Part shown: piece after piece, positions 7,508-14,706 of the stretch
Numbering within the stretch: position 1 is the first letter of the stretch
Layout of the letters: each line of letters begins with the position of its first letter
Notes under the pieces: generated by a model
The model's input: the letters and a program-made list of their open reading frames with translations, nothing else
The model's database searches: none
Told to the model about the DNA's origin: nothing
DNA from: JANYIP01 sp031394045
Lineage (GTDB): Bacteria > Actinomycetota > Actinomycetes > Prado026
Assembly: GCA_031394045.1 (NCBI GenBank)
Contig: JANMWN010000089.1
Location: forward strand, 1 to 26,467
Length of the DNA: 26,467 nucleotides
Direction: 5' to 3'
Program-made: the position numbers and the translations under genes

Positions 7508-8475
7508 CGGGCCAGCACCTCTTTGGCCAGCTGCCGGTAGGCCGCGGCACCGGGCGAGCTGGGCGCATAGGTCGTGATGGGCTCACCGACGACGGTCGTC
7601 TCGGGGAAGCGCACGGTCCGGTTGATGACGGTGTGGAAGACCCGGTCGCCGAAGGCCTCGACGACGCGGGCAAGCACTTCGCGGCCGTGCAGCGTGCGGG
7701 CGTCGTACATCGTGGCCAGAATTCCCTGGAGTTCAAGTTGAGGGTTAAGCCGATCCTGCACTTTTAGGATGGTATCCATCAGGAGGGCTACCCCCCTCAA
7801 CGCGAAGAACTCACACTCCAACGGGATGATCACGCTGTCAGCAGCCGTCAAGGCGTTGACCGTGAGGAGGCCAAGGGATGGCTGACAGTCGATGATGACG
7901 AAGTCATAGTCGGGCAGAACGGGAGCAAGTACCCGCCCGAGCGTCTGCTCACGGGCCACCTCTCCCACGAGCTGCACCTCGGCGGCGGACAGGTCGATGT
8001 TGCTGGGCAGCAGGTCCAGGCCGCGCACGTTGGTCTTGAGCAGTACGTCGTCCGCGGTGACCTCGCGCTCCATCAGCAGGTTGTACACGGTGCGGTCGAG
8101 CTCGTGCGGGTTGACGCCCAGGCCGACCGAGAGGGCGCCCTGGGGGTCGAAGTCGACCAGCAGCACCCGTCGGCCGAGCTCGGCGAGCGCCGCGCCCAGG
8201 TTGATGGTTGACGTCGTCTTCCCGACGCCACCCTTCTGGTTGCACATGGCGATCACGTGGGCGGGTCCGTGCTCGGTGATCGGAGTCGGCTCTGGCAGCT
8301 CCGGCATGGGACGTCCGGTCGGTCCCAGCTTGGCGGCGACCTCGGCGGCCAGATCTATGGCAGCGTCGACCTGCTCGGTCGCGCGCGCGGTCGCGGCTCG
8401 CTCCTCGCCCTCGGCGTGGATCAGCGGGAGCTGAGGCCCCAGCGGTTCCCCCTGGGCATTTGTCGACATAGTCAC
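7504..8475 (-). CDS. parA: ParA/Soj-like ATPase
   Basis: This is a Walker-type ATPase of the ParA/MinD superfamily, which makes dimers on DNA and positions chromosomes, plasmids or protein cargo. The deviant Walker A box, NQKGGVGKTTSTINLGAAL, with its signature lysine lies near residue 79-97 of 323. LLVDFDPQGALSVGLG is the A' motif and DYDFVIIDCQPSLGLLT is Walker B. About 70 residues, including an alanine-rich helical part, precede the ATPase core. The start is GTG at 8475 or, two codons later, ATG at 8469. This is the parA of the xerD-scpAB block, not the canonical oriC parAB (no parB nearby). Codons at about 7721-7800 are locally AT-rich (about 52% GC). Confidence 0.93.
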   Translation of the reverse strand: MTMSTNAQGEPLGPQLPLIHAEGEERAATARATEQVDAAIDLAAEVAAKLGPTGRPMPELPEPTPITEHGPAHVIAMCNQKGGVGKTTSTINLGAALAELGRRVLLVDFDPQGALSVGLGVNPHELDRTVYNLLMEREVTADDVLLKTNVRGLDLLPSNIDLSAAEVQLVGEVAREQTLGRVLAPVLPDYDFVIIDCQPSLGLLTVNALTAADSVIIPLECEFFALRGVALLMDTILKVQDRLNPQLELQGILATMYDARTLHGREVLARVVEAFGDRVFHTVINRTVRFPETTVVGEPITTYAPSSPGAAAYRQLAKEVLAR

Positions 8476-8480
8476 AAGTT

Positions 8481-8496
8481 GTTAGACCCTTCTAAC
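8481..8496. promoter_or_regulatory. Inverted repeat at the parA ribosome-binding region
   Basis: A perfect 6-bp inverted repeat, GTTAGA-N4-TCTAAC, lies 6-21 bases upstream of the parA GTG. Its spacer reads AGGG on the minus strand and is the closest thing to a Shine-Dalgarno there. It could be an operator, for example for the RHH-like partner, or an RNA hairpin that hides the ribosome-binding site. The surrounding xerD-parA gap (8476-8589) has no other clear signal. Confidence 0.5.
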
Positions 8497-8589
8497 GACC
8501 GATCGGCAAAGCACCGAACCGACGTGAACTGTAGGCCCACCCCCAGCGAACCGGCAAGAAGTGCAGGTCAGAGGGGGTAACAGGCTGGG

Positions 8590-9555
8590 TCAGGCTCCCA
8601 AAGCGCGCGGGTGCGACTGCGCGTAGACCTCGCGCAGCTTGTCGACGGTGACCATCGTGTAGATCTGCGTCGTGGTCACCGAGGCGTGCCCGAGCAGCTC
8701 CTGGACCACCCGGACGTCGGCTCCCCCGTCGAGCAGATGCGTCGCGAACGAGTGCCGGAGCGTGTGCGGGGACAGGTGCTCCCCGGGCAGGCCGGCCTTG
8801 TCGGCAGCGCTCCTCAGCACCGCCCAGGCGCTCTGCCGGGTGAGCCGTCCACCGCGGGTGTTCAGGAACACCGCGTGCGTACCCATCCCGGCCGATGCCG
8901 CCGCCGCAAAGCCGGGCCGGCCCCGGGCCAGGTACGCCGAGACCGCCTCGACCGCGTACGAGCCCAGCGGGACCAGCCGTTCCTTGCCGCCCTTGCCGCG
9001 CAGCAGCACTGCGCCGTTCGCCAGGTCCACGTCGTCGATGTCGAGCCCGACCGCCTCGGAGATCCGCGCCCCGCTGCCGTAGAGCACCTCCAGCAGGGCC
9101 CGGTCCCGCAGCGATCGCGGCGTCTGGTCGAAGCCGGCGGCCACGAGCAGCCGCTCGACCTCATCGACCCCGATCGCCTTTGGCAGTCGACGGGCCGGCT
9201 GCGGCGGACGTACCTGGTGCGACGGGTCGACGCTCGAGAGTCCCTCGCGCAGCGCGAACCGGTGGAAGCCGCGCACGGCGACGACCGTGCGGGCCGCCGA
9301 GACCGCGGCCAGCGGCTGGTGGTCGGCGTCGCCGGTCCGCAGCGCAGCGAGGAAGTCGGTGATGTCGCTCTCGACCACCGCTGCGGCCTCGCCGATCCCC
9401 CGCTCGGCGGAGAACGCGAGGTAGCGGCGCAGGTCGCGCCGGTAGGACAGCAGCGTGTTGCGAGCCACGCCCCTCTCGACCGCGAGATGGTCGAGGTAGG
9501 TCGCGACCGCACGCTCCAGCGCGCTGGGCTGCTCCTGGTCCGCCACGGCCGTCAC
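8590..9555 (-). CDS. xerD: Tyrosine site-specific recombinase XerD
   Basis: XerD with XerC resolves chromosome dimers at dif. The 321-residue protein has an N-terminal SAM-like core-binding domain (about 10-110), then the catalytic domain. All six catalytic positions are visible: Arg in YGSGARISE, Lys in LLRGKGGKERLVPLG, His and Arg in LSPHTLRHSFATHLL, His in LLGHASVTTTQIY, and the nucleophilic Tyr in that last segment. Length and sequence fit the chromosomal Xer type rather than a phage integrase, and the position beside parA-scpAB is conserved in actinobacteria. The GTG start at 9555 has no good Shine-Dalgarno; CATTAT five bases upstream might be a -10 for a leaderless message, 34 bp after the ald stop. 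Confidence 0.95.
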   Translation of the reverse strand: MTAVADQEQPSALERAVATYLDHLAVERGVARNTLLSYRRDLRRYLAFSAERGIGEAAAVVESDITDFLAALRTGDADHQPLAAVSAARTVVAVRGFHRFALREGLSSVDPSHQVRPPQPARRLPKAIGVDEVERLLVAAGFDQTPRSLRDRALLEVLYGSGARISEAVGLDIDDVDLANGAVLLRGKGGKERLVPLGSYAVEAVSAYLARGRPGFAAAASAGMGTHAVFLNTRGGRLTRQSAWAVLRSAADKAGLPGEHLSPHTLRHSFATHLLDGGADVRVVQELLGHASVTTTQIYTMVTVDKLREVYAQSHPRALGA

Positions 9556-9589
9556 CTTACATAATGCTGCCGTCAGGAGACCGCCGCGA

Positions 9590-10705
9590 TCAGGCGAGGG
9601 CGTCCTCGAGCGCCAGCAGCGGCAGCCCGAACGACTCGGCGACAGCGGGGTACGTGACCTGGCCGGCGTGGGTGTTCAGGCCCAGCGCCAGCGCGCGGTC
9701 GTCGCGGCAGGCCTGCTTCCAGCCCTTGTTGGCCAGCTCGACCGCGTACGGCAGGGTCACGTTCGTCAGCGCGTACGTGGAGGTGTGCGGCACCGCCCCC
9801 GGCATGTTGGCCACGCAGTAGAAGACCGAGTCGTGCACCCGGTACGTCGGGTCGTCGTGCGTCGTGGCGTGCGAGTCCTCGAAGCAACCGCCCTGGTCGA
9901 TCGAGATGTCGACGAGGACCGAACCGGACTTCATCCGCGAGACCAGCTCGTTGGAGACCAGGGTCGGGGCCTTGGCGCCCGGGACCAGGACTGCGCCGAT
10001 GACCAGGTCGGCTTCGAGGACGGCCCGCTCGATCTCGAAGGCGTTCGAGGCGATCGTCTGCATGTGCCCCTGGTAGATCGCGTCGGCCTGGCGGAGCCGG
10101 GCGATGTTGCGGTCGAGCAGCAGGACCTCGGCCTGCATGCCGAGGGCGATGGCCGCGGCGTTCATGCCGGAGACGCCAGCGCCGATGACGACGACCTTGG
10201 CCGCGTACACCCCGGAGACCCCGCCCATCAGGACGCCTCGTCCGCCGTTGGCACGCTGCAACGTCGCCGCGCCGACCTGGGGCGCCATCCGACCGGCGAC
10301 CTCACTCATCGGCGCGAGCAGCGGCAGCGAGCGGTCGGGCAGCTCAACGGTCTCGTACGCGATGCCGGTGACCCCGCGCTCGAGCAGCGCGTCGGTGCAG
10401 GCCTTGCCCGCGGCCAGGTGCAGGTAGGTGAACAGCGTCTGCCCGTCGCGCATCCGCGCGTACTCCTGCTCGATCGGCTCCTTGACCTTCAGGATCAGGT
10501 CGCCGGTGCCCCAGACATCGTCGGCGGTCGGCAGGATCGTGGCCCCGGCGGCGACGTACTCCTGGTTGCTGATGGAGGACCCGACACCCGCGTCGGCCTC
10601 GACGAAGACCTCGTGCCCGCCCCGCGCGAGCTCGTGCACTCCGGCCGGGGTGATCGCCACCCGGTACTCATGGTTCTTGACCTCGCGGGGGATGCCGACC
10701 TTCAT
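9590..10705 (-). CDS. ald: L-alanine dehydrogenase
   Basis: Ald interconverts L-alanine with pyruvate, ammonia and NADH, for alanine use as nitrogen source or for redox balance under low oxygen. The 371-residue protein opens with MKVGIPREVKNHEYRVAITP, the family signature that includes the substrate-binding Arg. LILKVKEPIEQEY contains the substrate Lys, and FTYLHLAAG the catalytic His. The NAD-binding Rossmann motif is VVVIGAGVSGMNAAAIALGM, and DISIDQGGCFEDS and NMPGAVPHTSTYALTN follow. I chose the ATG at 10705 because AAGGA lies six bases upstream and the family begins at exactly this Met. It is divergent from an Lrp/AsnC gene, the arrangement of ald with aldR in M. tuberculosis. Confidence 0.97.
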   Translation of the reverse strand: MKVGIPREVKNHEYRVAITPAGVHELARGGHEVFVEADAGVGSSISNQEYVAAGATILPTADDVWGTGDLILKVKEPIEQEYARMRDGQTLFTYLHLAAGKACTDALLERGVTGIAYETVELPDRSLPLLAPMSEVAGRMAPQVGAATLQRANGGRGVLMGGVSGVYAAKVVVIGAGVSGMNAAAIALGMQAEVLLLDRNIARLRQADAIYQGHMQTIASNAFEIERAVLEADLVIGAVLVPGAKAPTLVSNELVSRMKSGSVLVDISIDQGGCFEDSHATTHDDPTYRVHDSVFYCVANMPGAVPHTSTYALTNVTLPYAVELANKGWKQACRDDRALALGLNTHAGQVTYPAVAESFGLPLLALEDALA

Positions 10706-10834
10706 GTGGAGTCCTTCAGGGTTCGAGAGGTACGCGCCAGCAGTTGACGCGGCAGCCAACGGCACCGATGATTGCGCATTGTTCGACTGATCGGAACCAT
10801 TCGCGCGAATATTCTGCTGGAGGGCGTGTTGGCG
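10706..10834. promoter_or_regulatory. Divergent ald / Lrp-family regulator control region
   Basis: These 129 bp separate the divergent ald and lrp-type genes. The part nearest the regulator is locally AT-richer and holds overlapping palindromes, TTCGCGCGAA (10800-10809) and GAATATTC (10807-10814). A looser GTTC-N9-GAAC lies at 10781-10797. Lrp/AldR proteins bind arrays of short, degenerate palindromes, so this is where operators would be expected. Exact promoters are not clear to me. Confidence 0.45.
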
Positions 10835-11368
10835 GTGTTTCGTTCGGATTCGTCCAGCTCGACAGTGGTTCCGCCGAACTCTGTTCGGCCCCGCCTGGAC
10901 GCGGTAGACCTCACTCTGCTGCGGATGCTGATGAGCGACGCCCGGGTCGCCAACAACGTACTCGCCAAGGCCGCCGGGATCGCCCCCTCGACGGCGCTGT
11001 CCCGGGTCCAGGGGCTGCGTACGCGCGGGGTGATCCGGTCCTATCGTGCGGAGGTTGACCTGCCCTCGCTGGGTCTTGGGCTCGAGGCGATGATCTCAGT
11101 CCGCCTGTCCACCCACACCCGTGGGGAGATGGACGACTTCATGGCGACGATCTCGGCGCTGCCCGGGGTGATCTCGCTGTTCTTCCTGGCCGGGCAGAAC
11201 GACTACCTGATCCAGCTCGCGGCACCCGACGCGGACGCCCTGCGCGACTTCGTGCTCGAGCATCTCAGCTCGCACCCGTCGGTGCAGCACACCGAGACCA
11301 CGCTGGTGTTCGAGCACCGACCGGGCACGAACACTCTCGGTACCAACAGCTTGGGGGCCAACGGCTAG
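10835..11368 (+). CDS. Lrp/AsnC-family transcriptional regulator (AldR-like)
   Basis: The product has the N-terminal helix-turn-helix of Lrp/AsnC proteins (LDAVDLTLLRMLMSDARVANNVLAKAAGIAPSTA region). A short hinge follows, then an Lrp ligand-binding domain with VRLSTHTRGEMDDFMATI and FFLAGQNDYLIQLAAPD. Divergence from alanine dehydrogenase strongly suggests that it controls ald in response to an amino acid, as AldR does in mycobacteria. The frame stays open upstream to a TTG at 10772. GGAGGG at 10819-10824 points instead to TTG 10829 or GTG 10835 (chosen here, 177 residues); GTG 10826 is too close. The last residues form a loose Asn-Thr-Leu-Gly repeat outside the fold. Confidence 0.88.
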   Translation: MFRSDSSSSTVVPPNSVRPRLDAVDLTLLRMLMSDARVANNVLAKAAGIAPSTALSRVQGLRTRGVIRSYRAEVDLPSLGLGLEAMISVRLSTHTRGEMDDFMATISALPGVISLFFLAGQNDYLIQLAAPDADALRDFVLEHLSSHPSVQHTETTLVFEHRPGTNTLGTNSLGANG

Positions 11369-11382
11369 CGCAGCGAGCAGGG

Positions 11383-12012
11383 TCAGCCGCGCAGCTGACG
11401 CGGCCCGAGCGGCCAGGGCGCATCGGCCGGACGCAGGCTGGTCCAGCCACCTTCGCGGGCAGCACAGGCGGCGAGCACACCCACCAGCAGCGCCGGGTTG
11501 TGCAGCTGCCCCGCGAGGATCGCGTCCCGCAGGTCGTCCAGCGGGATCCAGGCGACAGGCATGTCGCGCTCCTCGCCGTGCCGGTCGTGCTGCTCGCCTG
11601 CGGCCTCGCGGACGTCGCGGACGAGATAGATCCGCAGCGCCTCGTCGCAGAACCCGGGTGAGGTAAAGAAGTCGGCCAGCACCCACCACCGGTCGCCATG
11701 GTGGTGGGTCTCCTCCCGCAGCTCGCGCCGCGCAGCGACCTGGACGTCTTCGCCGGCGATGTCGAGCAGGCCGGCCGGCAGCTCCCACAGGGTGGCCCCG
11801 ACCGGATGGCGGTACTGGTGCACGACAAGGACCCGATCGTCGTCGTCGAGAGCCAGGACCGCGACCGCGGACGGGTGCCGGATCAGGTCGCGGACGACCC
11901 GCTCGCCGCTGGGCAGCAGCACCGTCTCGGACATGACGTCCCAGACCAGCCCGTGGAAGTCGAGCACGCTGCGCTCGACTGGATGTGCTCCGGCGACGTC
12001 CGCCGGCTTCAC
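11383..12012 (-). CDS. NUDIX hydrolase, probable ADP-ribose pyrophosphatase
   Basis: The 209-residue protein contains a NUDIX box: GLLDIAGEDVQVAARRELREET, with the REL-REE metal-binding core. LVVHQYRHPVGATLWELPAG precedes it, which is typical of ADP-ribose pyrophosphatases (the E-L-P-A-G stretch). FFTSPGFCDEALRIYLVRD downstream fits the same subfamily. Such enzymes split ADP-ribose into AMP and ribose 5-phosphate. It is the counterpart by position of M. tuberculosis Rv1700, which lies between pyrG and xerD. The GTG start at 12012 overlaps the pyrG stop by 4 bases (GTGA), so it is probably co-translated. The stop lies 14 bp from the convergent regulator gene. Confidence 0.92.
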   Translation of the reverse strand: MKPADVAGAHPVERSVLDFHGLVWDVMSETVLLPSGERVVRDLIRHPSAVAVLALDDDDRVLVVHQYRHPVGATLWELPAGLLDIAGEDVQVAARRELREETHHHGDRWWVLADFFTSPGFCDEALRIYLVRDVREAAGEQHDRHGEERDMPVAWIPLDDLRDAILAGQLHNPALLVGVLAACAAREGGWTSLRPADAPWPLGPRQLRG

Positions 12013-13700
12013 AGCGCGGAGCCGGCCGGCCGGGCAGGCAGCGCGTCAGGGAGCACGACCGAGACGGCCGTCTTGCGGGCGAGCGCCGCCGCCACGAGGC
12101 CACGGAACAACGGGTGTGCCCGGGTGGGCCGCGACCGCAGCTCGGGGTGGGCCTGGGTACCGACGTAGTACGGGTGCTGCTCGCGCGGCAGCTCGACGTA
12201 CTCGACGAGGTGGCCGTCCGGCGAGGTACCGGAGAAGACCAGGCCGGCCGCCTCGAGGACGCCGCGATAGGTGTTGCTCACCTCGTACCGGTGCCGGTGC
12301 CGCTCGTCGACGTAGCCGAGCCCGTAGGCCTCGCGCACGATCGAACCATCGGCAAGCACGGCCGGGTAGAGCCCCAGCCGCATGGTGCCGCCCATGTCGC
12401 GCTCCCCCGCGACGACGTCGCGCTGGTCGGCCATGGTGGCGATCACCGGATGCGAGGTGGTCTCGTCGAACTCGGCCGAGTTCGCGTCGAGAAAGCCCGC
12501 GACCGAACGGGCGTACTCGATCACCATGCATTGGAGGCCGAGGCAGAGCCCGAGCGTGGGGATCCGGTTCTCGCGGGCGTACGTCAGCGCACCGAGCTTG
12601 CCCTCGATGCCGCGTACGCCGAAACCGCCCGGCACGCACACCGCGTCGACGTCGCCGAGCCTGCGCAGGGCACCCTCGGGCGTCTCGCAGTCGTCGGAGG
12701 CGACCCAGCGCAGGTTGACCCGGGCGTCGCAGGCGAACCCGCCGGCCCGCAGCGCCTCGGTGACCGAGAGGTAGGCGTCGGGCAGATCGACGTACTTGCC
12801 GACCAGGGCGACGGTGACCTCGTAGGCGGGCTTGTGCACCCGTCGCAGCAGCTCGTCCCAGTCGGTCCAGTCGACGTCGCGAAATGGCAGGCCGAGCCGG
12901 CGGACGACGTATGCGTCGAGGCCCTCGGAGTGCAGCACCTTGGGGATGTCGTAGATGGAGGGCGCGTCGACCGCGGCCACGACGGCCTCGTCGTCGACGT
13001 CGCACATCAGGCTGATCTTGCGCTTGATGTTCTGCGGCACGGCCCGGTCGGCCCGCAGCACCAGGGCGTCCGGCTGGATGCCGATGCTGCGCAGTGCCGC
13101 GACCGAGTGCTGGGTCGGCTTGGTCTTGAGCTCGCCGGACGGGCCGATGTACGGCAGCAGCGAGACGTGCAGGAAGAACACGTTGTCGCGCCCCACGTCG
13201 TGGCGTACCTGGCGGGCCGCCTCGAGGAAGGGCAGTGACTCGATGTCGCCGACGGTGCCGCCGATCTCGGTGATGACCAGGTCGACGTCGGGACCGTCCT
13301 GTGCCCGCATCCGCGACTTGATCTCGTTGGTGATGTGCGGGATCACCTGGACGGTGTCGCCGAGGTACTCCCCGCGGCGCTCCTTGGCGATGACCGTCGA
13401 GTAGACCTGCCCGGTGGTGATGTTCGCGGTCGCGTCCAGATCGCGGTCGAGGAAGCGCTCGTAGTGGCCGATGTCGAGGTCGGTCTCGGCGCCGTCGTCG
13501 GTCACGAAGACCTCGCCGTGCTGGAACGGGTTCATCGTCCCGGGGTCGACGTTGAGGTACGGGTCGAGCTTCTGCATGGTGACGCGGATGCCGCGCGCCG
13601 ACAGGAGGTTGCCGAGGCTGCTCGCCGTCAGGCCCTTGCCCAGCGACGAAGCGACGCCACCGGTGACAAAGAGATGCTTGGTCTTCTGCGGCACTGCCAC
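12009..13700 (-). CDS. pyrG: CTP synthase
   Basis: PyrG aminates UTP to CTP using ATP and glutamine. The N-terminal synthetase domain begins with KHLFVTGGVASSLGKG, the nucleotide-binding loop, and continues with QKLDPYLNVDPGTMNPFQHGEV and DDGAETDLDIGHYERF. The C-terminal class I glutamine amidotransferase domain has the nucleophilic Cys in TLGLCLGLQCMVIEYARS and the His-Glu pair in GTQAHPELRSRPT. The GTG at 13700 is chosen because GGGAG sits five bases upstream and it gives the usual length (563 residues). A second in-frame GTG follows at 13694. The 100-bp leader is described separately. Confidence 0.97.
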   Translation of the reverse strand: MAVPQKTKHLFVTGGVASSLGKGLTASSLGNLLSARGIRVTMQKLDPYLNVDPGTMNPFQHGEVFVTDDGAETDLDIGHYERFLDRDLDATANITTGQVYSTVIAKERRGEYLGDTVQVIPHITNEIKSRMRAQDGPDVDLVITEIGGTVGDIESLPFLEAARQVRHDVGRDNVFFLHVSLLPYIGPSGELKTKPTQHSVAALRSIGIQPDALVLRADRAVPQNIKRKISLMCDVDDEAVVAAVDAPSIYDIPKVLHSEGLDAYVVRRLGLPFRDVDWTDWDELLRRVHKPAYEVTVALVGKYVDLPDAYLSVTEALRAGGFACDARVNLRWVASDDCETPEGALRRLGDVDAVCVPGGFGVRGIEGKLGALTYARENRIPTLGLCLGLQCMVIEYARSVAGFLDANSAEFDETTSHPVIATMADQRDVVAGERDMGGTMRLGLYPAVLADGSIVREAYGLGYVDERHRHRYEVSNTYRGVLEAAGLVFSGTSPDGHLVEYVELPREQHPYYVGTQAHPELRSRPTRAHPLFRGLVAAALARKTAVSVVLPDALPARPAGSAL

Positions 13701-13715
13701 TCGGGCTCCCGTGGT

Positions 13716-13755
13716 CCGTTGCTGAATCGAACGGGGCTGGGTTTTCTGCAACCCA
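13716..13755 (-). promoter_or_regulatory. Two inverted repeats in the pyrG leader region
   Basis: Between the steB/mctB stop and the pyrG start are two small inverted repeats: CCGTT-N9-AACGG (13716-13734) and TGGGTT-N6-AACCCA (13738-13755). On the minus strand they would form two stem-loops 16-55 bases before the pyrG start. They could mark a leader control element, but I recognise no known riboswitch, and short stems are frequent in GC-rich DNA. Confidence 0.35.
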
Positions 13756-13800
13756 CCCACGGGCCACCAGGCTATCAGCGGAGGGCAGCTCTTCGAACCG

Positions 13801-14706
13801 TCATCGCTTGGGCACCGGCGCGTCGGCCCCTGGGCCGGCCCCGTACTGGCCGTGCCCGCCGGCCTTCTGCTGGGCCAGCGCGAGCACGACGGCCACCCGA
13901 CCCGCCGGCTGGTCGACCGAGTCGATGCCAGACACGGTGGCCCGCGCGGTGGGATCGGCGCGCAGCAGGGCGACGACTCCCCCCGCCGCTGCCGAACCGG
14001 CCGGTGCCGCGACGACCGCGCCCTTGCCGGCCCCGTCGAGCCCGGTCAGGAGCGGGAGCAGCAGGGCCTGGTTCTTGAAGGTGGCGGGGGCCAGCAGCAC
14101 AGCGAGGGACGCGCCCTGGTCGGGCTGCCCCGTCCGGGTCAGGAAGCCGCCCTGGATCAGGCCGGCCAGCAGCGCGGTGGCCGGGTCAGAGGTCTGGGCC
14201 GAAGCGCCGGCCGTCTTGGAGAGCAGGGCGGCCGCGAGGGCGGCCGAGGCGGCCGACCCCGGTGTGCCGTCGGTGCTGGCCGTGGTGGCCGGGGCCAGCT
14301 GGGTGGTGATCCCGTTCAGCACCGTGGCCTGCGCGGGGTCGAACCAGGCCGGCGCGAGGATCACCGTGCCGCTGACGGTGGCCCCCGCGGCCGTGAGCAG
14401 GTCGGCCACCGCGGTCACGGTGGCCGGCGGAGTCCCCGGCGCGACCACGAGAACGACGCGGGTCTTCTTCAGCTGGCCGGCGACGAGGGTCTTGGCGGTC
14501 GCCGCGACGAAGGCGTCGTCGGCGGACACCCGGGCCTTGAGGCCGGTGATCGTCTGGCCGGTCGCGGCCGCGCTGTCAGTCGCAGTCGGGGTCGCGAGCG
14601 CGTTCGAGACCTGGCCCGAGAGCGGACCGGCGCCGAGGACCACCCCTGCGGCGAGGGCGAGGAGCACGGCCCCGAGCGAGACCAGGTGGTAGCGGAAGCT
14701 CACCAC
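13801..14706 (-). CDS. steB: SteB/MctB family membrane-anchored protein (DUF3186)
   Basis: The 301-residue product begins with SFRYHLVSLGAVLLALAAGVVLGAGP, one hydrophobic N-terminal segment that should act as signal anchor. The Ala/Gly/Val-rich remainder is probably exported and ends in a short Gly/Pro-rich tail. This N-terminus is the hallmark of the actinobacterial family containing M. tuberculosis Rv1698 (MctB, described as a channel linked to copper resistance) and Corynebacterium glutamicum SteB, a partner of SteA in cell-envelope and septum integrity. Adjacency to steA favours the SteB role. Two GTG codons in tandem (14706, 14703) could start it. The AGAGGTG upstream suits 14706, and 14703 would give a GTGA overlap with steA. 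Confidence 0.85.
   Translation of the reverse strand: MVSFRYHLVSLGAVLLALAAGVVLGAGPLSGQVSNALATPTATDSAAATGQTITGLKARVSADDAFVAATAKTLVAGQLKKTRVVLVVAPGTPPATVTAVADLLTAAGATVSGTVILAPAWFDPAQATVLNGITTQLAPATTASTDGTPGSAASAALAAALLSKTAGASAQTSDPATALLAGLIQGGFLTRTGQPDQGASLAVLLAPATFKNQALLLPLLTGLDGAGKGAVVAAPAGSAAAGGVVALLRADPTARATVSGIDSVDQPAGRVAVVLALAQQKAGGHGQYGAGPGADAPVPKR

Noticed and set aside
8590..9555. A phage or integrative-element integrase
   Set aside because: The gene has XerD length and motifs, lies in a conserved chromosomal block, and has no tRNA, excisionase or att-like site beside it.
13801..14706. A genuine copper transporter
   Set aside because: Only one N-terminal hydrophobic segment and no copper-ligand-rich motif are visible. 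The family name derives from a mycobacterial phenotype, and coupling to steA points to an envelope role.
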